Shown: piece by piece, positions 14,304 through 20,172 of the stretch
How the letters are laid out: the number at the start of each line of letters is the position of its first letter
How positions within the stretch are numbered: position 1 is the stretch's first letter
Origin: an uncultured Eubacteriales bacterium
Lineage (GTDB): Bacteria; Bacillota; Clostridia; Oscillospirales; Oscillospiraceae
Length of the DNA stretch: 20,172 nucleotides
Direction of reading: 5' to 3'
Assembly (NCBI GenBank): GCA_900555665.1
Contig: USLX01000029.1
Coordinates: forward strand, 1 to 20,172
Program-made: the position numbers and the translations under genes
The notes under the pieces: model-generated
What the model was told of the DNA's origin: nothing
Databases searched by the model: none
What the model saw: only the letters and a program-made list of their open reading frames with translations

Positions 14304-14329
14304 CCTGCCCGCCCGGAAAGGCGGACAGG
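14304..14329 (-). repeat. Hairpin after the sugar-binding protein gene
   Basis: CCTGCCCGCC (14304-14313) and GGCGGACAGG (14320-14329) pair over 10 bp with one mismatch and a six-base loop. It lies between the binding protein stop and the first dehydrogenase. There is no T run on the minus strand, so it may be a partial terminator or an RNA-stabilising structure that keeps the binding protein message more abundant than the enzyme messages. Confidence 0.45.
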
Positions 14330-14337
14330 ACGTTTGC

Positions 14338-15471
14338 TTACTGGATGCCGAATTTCTCGAGATACGGCGCGATGTTATCCTTCGTGACAACCTTCGTGGA
14401 GATGACGATCCGGTCGGGGATCTCATCGCCTGCCAGGTAGTTGTAGGCGGCGACCACGGTGTAATAGCCCTGGTTGTAGGCAAGGCCGTCGTTGGCGCAG
14501 GCAATCTTGCCGTCGTTGAGCGCAGTGCAGATCTCCTCGTTCATATCGATGAGCGCAATCTTGATGTCGGTGCGGCCGGCCTGGATGCAGGCTTCGGCGG
14601 CGCCGAGGCCCATTTCACCGTTCTCGGCGAAGATGGCAGTGATGTCGGCGTGCTTCTGGAGCAGGTCCTGCGTGACGGTCATGGCCTCGGAGCGGCTGTC
14701 GTTTGCCGTCTGGGAGTCGATGACCTGGATACCCTCATATTCGTCGAAGCGGGCATTGGCGCCGGCCACACGGTCGATGGAGGTCTGGCCGCCGGTGGGG
14801 CCTTCGAGGATGACGATGTTGCCCTGCTCGCCGATCATCTCGGCCAGCGTGCCGGCGGTCTGATAGGCGACGTCATAGTTTTCGGTGGCGACGAACGTGA
14901 CCACGTCCAGACTGCCGCCGTCGAAGATGTTGGAGTTGAAGATCCGGGAGTTCGCGTTGATGACCGGGATCCCGGCCTCGTTCGCGGCCTCAACGGCGGG
15001 CTCGATGCCGGAGGAGTCGGCGGGGTAGATGCAAAGCGCGTCGCAGCCCTCGACGATGGCCTGCTCAATGAGCTGAATCTGCTCTTCATTGTTGTTCGAG
15101 ACAACCGGCGCAATGGCGCTGACGTCGATGCCAAGGTCGGCGCCCGCCTCGTTGATACCCTGGATGACTTCAACCCAGAACGGGTTTACCGCGCCCTTGA
15201 CCACACAGACGATGCGCGTCGAGGCGTCGAGCTTTTTGTCAGTCGGCTCAATGGGAATCTGAGAGAGCACGGAGGAGTCATCTTCCGCATTTTCTTCCGT
15301 TGTGGCCGGAGCCGGGGTGTCGGTCGTGGTGCCTTCCGTCTTGGTGTCTGCCGGGGGAGTTTGCGTGGAGTCGGTTGTGGTGTCTGCAGGGGTGGGATCC
15401 GATTTCGCAGCACAGGCGACCATCGTCAACAAAAGAAGTGCTGCCAGCAATACCGCAATAATCTTTTTCAC
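14338..15471 (-). CDS. Sugar ABC transporter, substrate-binding lipoprotein (RbsB/Peripla_BP_4 type)
   Basis: This 377-residue protein begins with a lipoprotein signal; acylation is expected at Cys20 in TMVACAAK. A Thr/Pro/Ala/Asp-rich linker follows to about residue 65, then a type I periplasmic-binding fold (Peripla_BP_4). Marks of the family are VVKGAVNPFWVEVIQGINEAG, IYPADSSGIEPAVEAANEAGIPV, FVATENYDVAYQTAG and DITAIFAENGEMGLGA. The C-terminal IALIDMNEEICTALNDGKI matches sugar-binding receptors. The start codon is GTG, with AGGAG seven bases upstream. It captures the substrate outside the cell for the two permeases. Unusually it is encoded after the ATPase and permeases and before the enzymes. 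The ligand is a sugar or polyol by family; which one is not visible. Confidence 0.92.
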   Translation of the reverse strand: MKKIIAVLLAALLLLTMVACAAKSDPTPADTTTDSTQTPPADTKTEGTTTDTPAPATTEENAEDDSSVLSQIPIEPTDKKLDASTRIVCVVKGAVNPFWVEVIQGINEAGADLGIDVSAIAPVVSNNNEEQIQLIEQAIVEGCDALCIYPADSSGIEPAVEAANEAGIPVINANSRIFNSNIFDGGSLDVVTFVATENYDVAYQTAGTLAEMIGEQGNIVILEGPTGGQTSIDRVAGANARFDEYEGIQVIDSQTANDSRSEAMTVTQDLLQKHADITAIFAENGEMGLGAAEACIQAGRTDIKIALIDMNEEICTALNDGKIACANDGLAYNQGYYTVVAAYNYLAGDEIPDRIVISTKVVTKDNIAPYLEKFGIQ

Positions 15472-15507
15472 GTCAATTCTCCTTTTTATTTTGTGGGTTT
15501 TATATAA

Positions 15508-15522
15508 ACAGGCGCCGCCTGT
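15508..15522 (-). repeat. Short GC palindrome between permease and binding protein genes
   Basis: ACAGGCG and CGCCTGT form a palindrome around one base, flanked by AT-rich sequence. On the minus strand it is followed by TTTATATAAAA, giving a weak terminator-like shape. It lies in the 56-base gap before the binding protein gene and may be an RNA processing or attenuation point that separates expression of the binding protein from the permeases. Confidence 0.35.
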
Positions 15523-15527
15523 CTATA

Positions 15528-16472
15528 TCATTTTCCCTGCGTGGGACGCTTGATGATGCGCTCAAAGATGATCGACAGCACGATCACGAAGCCGATCGCC
15601 GCCTGTTGCCAGTAGGAGCTCACGCCGAGCTGCAGCAGGCCGTTTGTCAGCACGATCATGATGCACGAGCCGATGAGCGCGTTGTAGATGTTGCCCTGTC
15701 CGCCGCCGAACGACGCACCGCCGATCAGCGAGGCCGCGATGGCACGGATGGGGAAATTGTCGCCGATGACCGGCTCCGCCGCGTTCAGGTTTGCAATATA
15801 CATCAGGCCCGTCAGGCTGGCGAGAAAGCCGATCAGCGTGTAACAGATCACATAGGTCTTCATCACACTCACGCCTGCCATCCGCGCGGCCTTGGGGTTG
15901 TTGCCGACGACGTAGACGTTCCTCCCCCAAATCGTCCGGTTCATCACGAACAGCAGGATGAGGGCCAGAACCAACGCAATGGTAAGCAGCATGTACGGCC
16001 AGCCGACGAAGATATTGCGAAACCGGGTGTCGAGGTTATAGACCTGTCCGCCGCCGAGCAGCACATAGGCGATGCCCTTGGCGATCCACTGCATGGTATA
16101 GGTCGCAATGTAGGCCGACACGCCGACCTCCGCGATCATAATGCCGTTGATGAGGCCGCAGAGAATACCGACGGCCAGGCCCGACGCGATGCAGAGCACC
16201 ACGTTTTCCGTCGCCTGCAGAATGAGCGCCGCAATGCAGGACGAGAGCGCCAGCACCGAGCCGATGGACAGATCAACGCCCTTCAGGATGATGGCAATTG
16301 TCATGCCGATGCTCAATACCATCAAAAACGGAACTTGCTGGAAGATGATATTTTTAATGTTGCTCCACTGCGCGAAGGTCTTGGCCGAGAGCGCGAAGAA
16401 CAAGAACAGCACCGCCAGAATGAGGATGCGGGAGTATTTCATCAGTCCGTCCCGGGAGATCTTTTTATTCAT
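15528..16472 (-). CDS. Sugar ABC transporter permease 2 (RbsC family)
   Basis: This 314-residue BPD_transp_2 (PF02653) permease has about nine to ten membrane segments. Typical blocks are MTIAIILKGVDLSIGSVLALSS (first long periplasmic loop region), GRNVYVVGNNPKAARMAGVSV (cytoplasmic coupling region) and AIAASLIGGASFGGGQGNIYNALIGSCIM. The start at 16472 is chosen because AGGAGGG lies nine bases upstream. A longer in-frame start at 16526 would overlap the preceding gene by over 60 bases. The first eight bases overlap the end of permease 1, so the two are translationally coupled and probably form a heterodimeric channel. It works with the two-domain ATPase and the binding lipoprotein of the same cluster. 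Confidence 0.92.
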   Translation of the reverse strand: MNKKISRDGLMKYSRILILAVLFLFFALSAKTFAQWSNIKNIIFQQVPFLMVLSIGMTIAIILKGVDLSIGSVLALSSCIAALILQATENVVLCIASGLAVGILCGLINGIMIAEVGVSAYIATYTMQWIAKGIAYVLLGGGQVYNLDTRFRNIFVGWPYMLLTIALVLALILLFVMNRTIWGRNVYVVGNNPKAARMAGVSVMKTYVICYTLIGFLASLTGLMYIANLNAAEPVIGDNFPIRAIAASLIGGASFGGGQGNIYNALIGSCIMIVLTNGLLQLGVSSYWQQAAIGFVIVLSIIFERIIKRPTQGK

Positions 16473-17454
16473 CGCGATAAACCCTCCTTGCCTCGCGCCG
16501 GTGTGCCGCCTTGGTAGAAAGCACATCGATCACGACGACAGCCATGATGAAGATGCCGATGAGCAGCGTCTGCCAGTAGGTATCGAGTCCGCTGAACTGC
16601 AGGCCGCTCTTGAGCACTGTGATCAAAATTGCGCCGAGCGCCGTCTTGGCCAGGCCGCCTTTGCCGCCCTCGCTCGGCGTGCCGCCGACGATGACGGCCG
16701 CGATGGCGTTGAATTCATAGCCGCTGCCGAGCGTCGCGCTGGCCGAGTTTGTCTTCGCTGCAAGCAGAATCCCGCCGATCCCGGCGAAGATACCGCTGAG
16801 CATGTAGATCAGGATTCTGACCTTACAGACGTTGATGCCGGATTTGAACGCGCATTCCTCCGAATCGCCGACGGCGTAAATCGCGTAGCCGAAGCGCGTC
16901 TTCGTCGACAGGAAGATCGCCGCCGCGCAGAGCAGCACCGCAATCCAGATGACCGAGTCAAAGCCGAGAATCTCCGTGCTCGCAATCGCGCGGAACGCCT
17001 TGCCATAGCCCGAGATGATCTTGCCGTCACTGACGACCTGAGAAAGCCCCTGCGCGATGGACATGGATGCGAAGGTGATCAGCCAGTAGTCAAACTTGAA
17101 TCGGCCGATCATGATGCCGTTGAACAGTCCAAACAGCGCGCCGACCAGAATGCCGAGCAGAATGCCCACGAGAATGTTGCCCGTCGTGCTTTGGTCAAAC
17201 GCCACGATATACTTGGCGCACACGATGGCCGAGAGCGACATCACATAGCCGATGGACAGATCGATCTTTGCCGAGAGGATGGCCATGCCCGCGCCCATCG
17301 ACACGATGGCGAGCACCGCTGCGTTTTTCAAAATATTCTGGAAATTGCCAATGCCGATGAATTTGTGGTTGAGCAGTGTGAAAAATACGAACATCGCCAC
17401 GATGCCGTATACCGTGCCCGGGATTTTCTTTCCCAGCTTCCTGATACCTGTCAC
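16465..17454 (-). CDS. Sugar ABC transporter permease 1 (RbsC family)
   Basis: This 329-residue BPD_transp_2 permease has about nine to ten hydrophobic segments. Family blocks include MGAGMAILSAKIDLSIGYVMSLSA, GYAIYAVGDSEECAFKSGINV and ATLGSGYEFNAIAAVIVGGTPSEGGKG. The start codon is GTG, and its GTGA overlaps the TGA stop codon of the ATPase gene. AAGGAGG is present but about 12 bases upstream, longer than ideal, so coupling to the ATPase is likely to matter. It is clearly different in sequence from permease 2, so this is not a recent tandem duplication. Two distinct permeases suggest a heterodimer, where ribose-type systems often use one permease as a homodimer. Confidence 0.91.
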   Translation of the reverse strand: MTGIRKLGKKIPGTVYGIVAMFVFFTLLNHKFIGIGNFQNILKNAAVLAIVSMGAGMAILSAKIDLSIGYVMSLSAIVCAKYIVAFDQSTTGNILVGILLGILVGALFGLFNGIMIGRFKFDYWLITFASMSIAQGLSQVVSDGKIISGYGKAFRAIASTEILGFDSVIWIAVLLCAAAIFLSTKTRFGYAIYAVGDSEECAFKSGINVCKVRILIYMLSGIFAGIGGILLAAKTNSASATLGSGYEFNAIAAVIVGGTPSEGGKGGLAKTALGAILITVLKSGLQFSGLDTYWQTLLIGIFIMAVVVIDVLSTKAAHRREARRVYRDE

Positions 17455-18965
17455 TTTGCCTGACGCCCTCCTTTGATCGCAAGATCCATCACGACTTCCT
17501 GGCTGATCTCATCCCGACCCCGTACCAGCTCGCCAACGAACTCGCCGTCCGTCATGACGTAGATGCGATCCGAAAGATTGACGATCTCTGCCAGTTCCGA
17601 GGAGATCATGATGATGCACTTTCCCGCTGCAGCCAGCGCGTCCATCAGCGCGTAGATCTCGGCCTTTGCACCGACGTCGATGCCGCGTGTCGGCTCATCG
17701 AAGATCAAAACGTCCGAGTCGGTGCACAGCCACTTCCCGAGCACCACCTTTTGCTGGTTGCCGCCGGACAGATTCCCGGTCAGCTGGTGGATGGAGGGCG
17801 TCGCGATGCGCAGCTGCTTGACGTACTTCTCGGCCTCTTCGTATTCGGTTTTCGTCCGGATTACGCCGTTCGGAAAATGCTTTTTCAAGCTGGACTGGAT
17901 GATATTCGCCGAAATCGGCATCCCGAGGATGAGCCCGAGCGCCTTCCGGTCCTCCGGGAGCAGCGCCACGCTCGCGCCGATGGCCTTGCGCGGGTTCCAG
18001 CCCTTGTTGCGGATGGTTTTGCCGTTTACGCAGGCCGTTCCGCCCTCGATGGGGTCGTAGCCGAACAGGCTCAGCATCAGCTCCGTCCTCCCCGCGCCGA
18101 CAAGGCCCGAAATCCCGACGATCTCGCCCCGGTGCGCGCTGAAGTTGATCCTGCGGAAGCGAAGCCCCGTAAAATCTTTCAGCGACACCAGCTCCTCGCC
18201 CTGCGGGTTAAACTGCCGGTGATAGAGATCCGTGATCTGCCGCCCGACCATCAGCCGGATGAGCTCGTCGAGCTCCATCGTGTGCAGGTCGTAGGTTCCG
18301 ATGTACCCGCCGTCGCGCATGACCGTGACGATGTCGCCGATCTCCTTGAGCTCCGGCATGCGGTGCGAGATATAAACCACGCTCACGCCTTCCGAAACCA
18401 GCTTGCGCGTCAGCTTAAAGAGCACCTGAATCTCTTTTTCCGTCAGCGAAGACGTCGGCTCGTCCATGATGAGCAGCTTGCTGTTGCGGGAGAGCGCCTT
18501 GGCCACCTCCACCATCTGTTGCTGCGCAATCGACAGCGCGCTCACGATCGTCTCCGGCTGGATGTGATCGAGCTCCAGCCGCGCCAAAAGCGCCGCGCAG
18601 TCGCGGTTCATTTTTTTGGAGTCAATCGTTTTCAGCTTCGTCAGCGGCTCGCGGCCGATGTAGATGTTCTGGGCAACCGTCCGGTTCTGCAGCAGGTTCA
18701 GCTCCTGGTGGATCATGTTGATGCCGGCCTCCTGCGCGTCGTTGACGCTGTGCGGATCATAGTCCCGGCCCTCAAACTTCATGCTGCCGGTCGTCCGGCT
18801 GTAGATGCCCATGATGATCTTACAGAGTGTGGATTTGCCTGCGCCGTTTTCCCCGATGACGATGTGGACCTCGCCGCGGCCAATGGAGAAGCTGACGTCA
18901 TCCAAGGCATGAACACCAACAAATTTCTTGCTGATGTTGTGTAATTCTAACAGTGGTTCCCCCAT
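17451..18965 (-). CDS. Sugar ABC transporter ATP-binding protein, two NBDs (RbsA/MglA type)
   Basis: This 504-residue protein has two fused nucleotide-binding domains, the normal size for RbsA/MglA/XylG-type ATPases. Domain 1 has Walker A GENGAGKST (38-46), the altered signature LSIAQQQ (144-150), Walker B ending Asp168-Glu169 and His201. Domain 2 has the degenerate Walker A GLVGAGRTE (287-295, Arg for Lys), signature LSGGNQQ (399-405) and Asp423-Glu424. The degenerate second P-loop is typical of this class. AAGGA lies about eight bases before the ATG. It is the first gene of the operon after the regulator, preceded by a promoter with a perfect palindrome in its spacer. It energises import by permeases 1 and 2. 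Confidence 0.95.
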   Translation of the reverse strand: MGEPLLELHNISKKFVGVHALDDVSFSIGRGEVHIVIGENGAGKSTLCKIIMGIYSRTTGSMKFEGRDYDPHSVNDAQEAGINMIHQELNLLQNRTVAQNIYIGREPLTKLKTIDSKKMNRDCAALLARLELDHIQPETIVSALSIAQQQMVEVAKALSRNSKLLIMDEPTSSLTEKEIQVLFKLTRKLVSEGVSVVYISHRMPELKEIGDIVTVMRDGGYIGTYDLHTMELDELIRLMVGRQITDLYHRQFNPQGEELVSLKDFTGLRFRRINFSAHRGEIVGISGLVGAGRTELMLSLFGYDPIEGGTACVNGKTIRNKGWNPRKAIGASVALLPEDRKALGLILGMPISANIIQSSLKKHFPNGVIRTKTEYEEAEKYVKQLRIATPSIHQLTGNLSGGNQQKVVLGKWLCTDSDVLIFDEPTRGIDVGAKAEIYALMDALAAAGKCIIMISSELAEIVNLSDRIYVMTDGEFVGELVRGRDEISQEVVMDLAIKGGRQAK

Positions 18966-19000
18966 CTATATCTTCCTTTCTGTGAAATAAATCCAATAAT

Positions 19001-19029
19001 ATATAACTGATATATCAGTTATGGGTAAA
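19001..19029 (-). promoter_or_regulatory. Promoter of the sugar operon with palindromic operator in its spacer
   Basis: On the minus strand TTTACC (19024-19029) and TTATAT (19001-19006) are 17 bases apart. The perfect 20-base palindrome ATAACTGATATATCAGTTAT (19003-19022) fills the spacer and the edge of the -10. A dimeric repressor bound there would block polymerase. The same core TGATATATCA occurs at the promoter of the GntR-family gene next door, the obvious candidate to bind it. Confidence 0.65.
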
Positions 19030-19030
19030 G

Positions 19031-19104
19031 ACAACGCCGCCGGGAACAACTGCGGGGCGGTGTTGTGGGCTGAAATCCGGCAGGCGGGGAAGATCCCCGG
19101 CCTG
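19031..19104 (-). terminator. Two stem-loops between the GntR gene and the operon
   Basis: 19081-19090 pairs with 19094-19104 (one bulge), directly after the regulator stop codon. 19031-19041 pairs with 19056-19066 (11 bp, one mismatch on the minus strand). The tail of the second, CTTTACC, runs into the -35 of the next promoter and is only weakly T-rich. These probably reduce read-through from the regulator gene but are not ideal terminators. Confidence 0.4.
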
Positions 19105-19110
19105 CGGGCG

Positions 19111-19746
19111 TTAGCGGTTGACAAATTTGCTGACAAGACCGAATTTCAGAATATTCTCTAAACTGTTTTCATAGTGGCGCTGCATGGCCTGCGCGGCGCC
19201 CTCGATGTCGTCGGAGAGCAGCGCGTCGATGACCTCCATGTGCTCCTGATTGCTCCTGGCGGTTCGGTGCGGCTCTTCGTTGGTGAGCACGCGGATCCGC
19301 TGGCTCTGGTCGGCGACGATCTCCATGATGAGCTTATAATAGCGGTTGCTGCAATAGCTGAGGATCATGTTGTGAAATTCCGCGTCTACCCGTGAATAAT
19401 CCACGCCGGCCTTCACGCGGTGGAATACCTCGCGGAATTCCCGCAGCTTTTCCTTCGGGATCTCCGCGCCGTACATCCGCACGATCAGCGGCTCAATTTC
19501 CATCTTCAGTTCATAGAGGTCGTGGATGTCCTTGATGCTGACCTCCGAGACGAACATGCCGCGACGGGGGAGAATCCGAACCAGCCCCTCACGGGCGAGC
19601 AGACTCAGCGCCTCATGCACCGGTGTCCGCCCGCAGCCTGTTTCCGCGATCAGATCACGCTCGTTGATGATGTCGCCGGGCAGCATCTGGCAGGTAATGA
19701 TTTTTTCCTTGATGGCCTCATATGCCTGATCTTTCAGACTTAACAT
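19111..19746 (-). CDS. GntR-family transcriptional regulator, FadR/FCD subfamily
   Basis: This 211-residue DNA-binding protein has an N-terminal winged helix-turn-helix (about 1-65; AYEAIKEKIITCQMLPGD, GCGRTPVHEALSLLAREGLV, RRGMFVSEVS). A C-terminal all-helical FCD ligand-binding domain follows. The FCD metal ligands fit Asp121, His125 (DAEFHNMIL), His169 and His191; acids or sugar acids are typical effectors. The start at 19746 is chosen because GGAGG lies five bases upstream. Earlier in-frame starts at 19758 and 19842 lack such a site, and the latter would lie upstream of the promoter. It sits just before the sugar operon on the same strand, and both promoters carry TGATATATCA. I infer it represses the operon and itself until a pathway ligand binds. 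Confidence 0.92.
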   Translation of the reverse strand: MLSLKDQAYEAIKEKIITCQMLPGDIINERDLIAETGCGRTPVHEALSLLAREGLVRILPRRGMFVSEVSIKDIHDLYELKMEIEPLIVRMYGAEIPKEKLREFREVFHRVKAGVDYSRVDAEFHNMILSYCSNRYYKLIMEIVADQSQRIRVLTNEEPHRTARSNQEHMEVIDALLSDDIEGAAQAMQRHYENSLENILKFGLVSKFVNR

Positions 19747-19813
19747 AGCTTCCTCCATCCGACGGTACGGACCTGAGACGGGGTATGGCAGGTTTCCAGA
19801 GGCGACGGATAAT

Positions 19814-19842
19814 TGATATATCACTGATATTTCATAATTCAA
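19814..19842 (-). promoter_or_regulatory. Promoter and operator of the GntR-family gene
   Basis: On the minus strand TTGAAT (19837-19842) is a fair -35. With a spacer of 16-18 bases the -10 falls on TATATC or TATCAA, inside the palindrome TGATATATCA (19814-19823). This is the 10-base core of the perfect palindrome at the operon promoter. A second partial copy, TGATATTTCA, follows at 19825-19834, so two sites side by side are possible. Autoregulation is the simplest reading. Confidence 0.55.
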
Positions 19843-19940
19843 GTGTAGCCGCGTTTTCTGTAAATGTCAAGTAAAAAACCGACCATTCAACGATTTTCGG
19901 CTGATTTCACAGAAAGTTCCCCAGAACTTTGTCAACAATG
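19843..19940. other. Intergenic region upstream of the GntR gene
   Basis: No open frame here has a believable ribosome binding site. The sequence is moderately AT-rich and moves into the GC-rich palindromic repeats that follow. Nothing further can be assigned. Confidence 0.5.
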
Positions 19941-20075
19941 CCCCAACCCCCAAGGCCCCCTCTACCAGAGAGGCAGTCTGCGCTCCGCGCAGACTGGGGA
20001 GAGCCCCGCGAGCCGCGGAAAGCCTCCCCCTGAGTCAGGGGAGGTGGCTCGGCGAAGCCGAGACGGAGAGGTTGT
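19941..20075. repeat. Palindromic intergenic repeat cluster (REP/MITE-like)
   Basis: Three hairpins lie in a row: CAGTCTGCGC (19974-19983) with GCGCAGACTG (19987-19996), perfect; CCTCCCCCTGA with TCAGGGGAGG (20023-20044), one bulge; and CTCGGC with GCCGAG around GAA (20048-20062). The left end has CAAC followed by C-rich sequence and the right end GGAGAGGTTG, weak inverted ends. The motif resembles palindromic repeats I associate with gut Oscillospiraceae genomes, from memory and unverified. No gene is encoded. Confidence 0.55.
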
Positions 20076-20172
20076 CGCCCCCCCACGCTTCCTCCTGGGG
20101 GGATTCTTCCAACTGGCGATGTGACCGGCAGCGAGGAATTTTCGCGCTGCGCAAGACATTTTTTCGCAGGAA
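20076..20172. other. Window edge, no gene recognised
   Basis: The last 97 bases contain small GC-rich inverted repeats (for example CCCCCC with GGGGGG near 20079-20102, and GCAGCG with CGCTGC near 20130-20155). No open frame is supported. Confidence 0.4.

Noticed and set aside
19941..20075. CRISPR array
   Set aside because: The palindromes differ from one another and are not evenly spaced by unique spacers; no cas gene is present.
1..20172. tRNA or rRNA genes
   Set aside because: Apart from the T-box, no segment shows a cloverleaf with the usual T-loop sequence or any recognisable rRNA segment.

Overview
The window is GC-rich bacterial DNA with strong AGGAGG-type ribosome binding sites. It carries a tRNA-sensing T-box, an ECF-type vitamin transporter component and several palindromic intergenic repeats. 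Together these point to a high-GC Bacillota (Clostridia), probably a gut Oscillospiraceae-like anaerobe. The lineage is inferred from gene content and repeat style, not from a marker gene.

Layout. (1) 71-1151, minus strand: a two-gene unit, an ECF transporter S component followed by a UPF0340/YwlG-family protein. It has a recognisable promoter overlapped by an inverted repeat. (2) 1426-5701, plus strand: carA and carB, the two subunits of carbamoyl-phosphate synthase, overlapping by 17 bp. Before them lies an extended -10 promoter whose start site falls in a sequence close to the ArgR operator (ARG box). (3) 5742-9276, plus strand: a promoter, a T-box riboswitch with specifier codon TGG (Trp) and an intrinsic terminator, a 19-codon leader ORF, then the three genes of a predicted tryptophan ABC transporter (lipoprotein trpX, permease trpY, ATPase trpZ). 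A MITE-like 161-bp element and a perfect 15-bp hairpin lie between trpX and trpY. (4) 9277-9795: intergenic, with two strong terminators, one copy of a 33-bp repeat also found at the window start, and a hairpin-rich AT-rich element. (5) 9795-19746, minus strand: a GntR/FCD regulator followed by a nine-gene cluster. In transcription order these encode a two-domain ABC ATPase, two ribose-type permeases, a sugar-binding lipoprotein, two zinc-dependent medium-chain dehydrogenases, a ketose 3-epimerase-like enzyme, a creatininase-family metal hydrolase and a VOC (glyoxalase-fold) protein. (6) 19843-20172: the regulator's promoter region and a palindromic repeat cluster.

How the parts work together. 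The T-box lets uncharged tRNA-Trp switch on tryptophan import. The large minus-strand cluster looks like a complete import-and-catabolism system for a sugar, polyol or sugar derivative that I cannot name. It has no sugar kinase, so oxidation and epimerisation of the free substrate is likely. A perfect palindrome centred on TGATATATCA lies between the predicted -35 and -10 of the transporter operon. The same core recurs at the promoter of the GntR gene, so one regulator probably controls both itself and the operon. This cluster is the best candidate here for a previously uncharacterised pathway.
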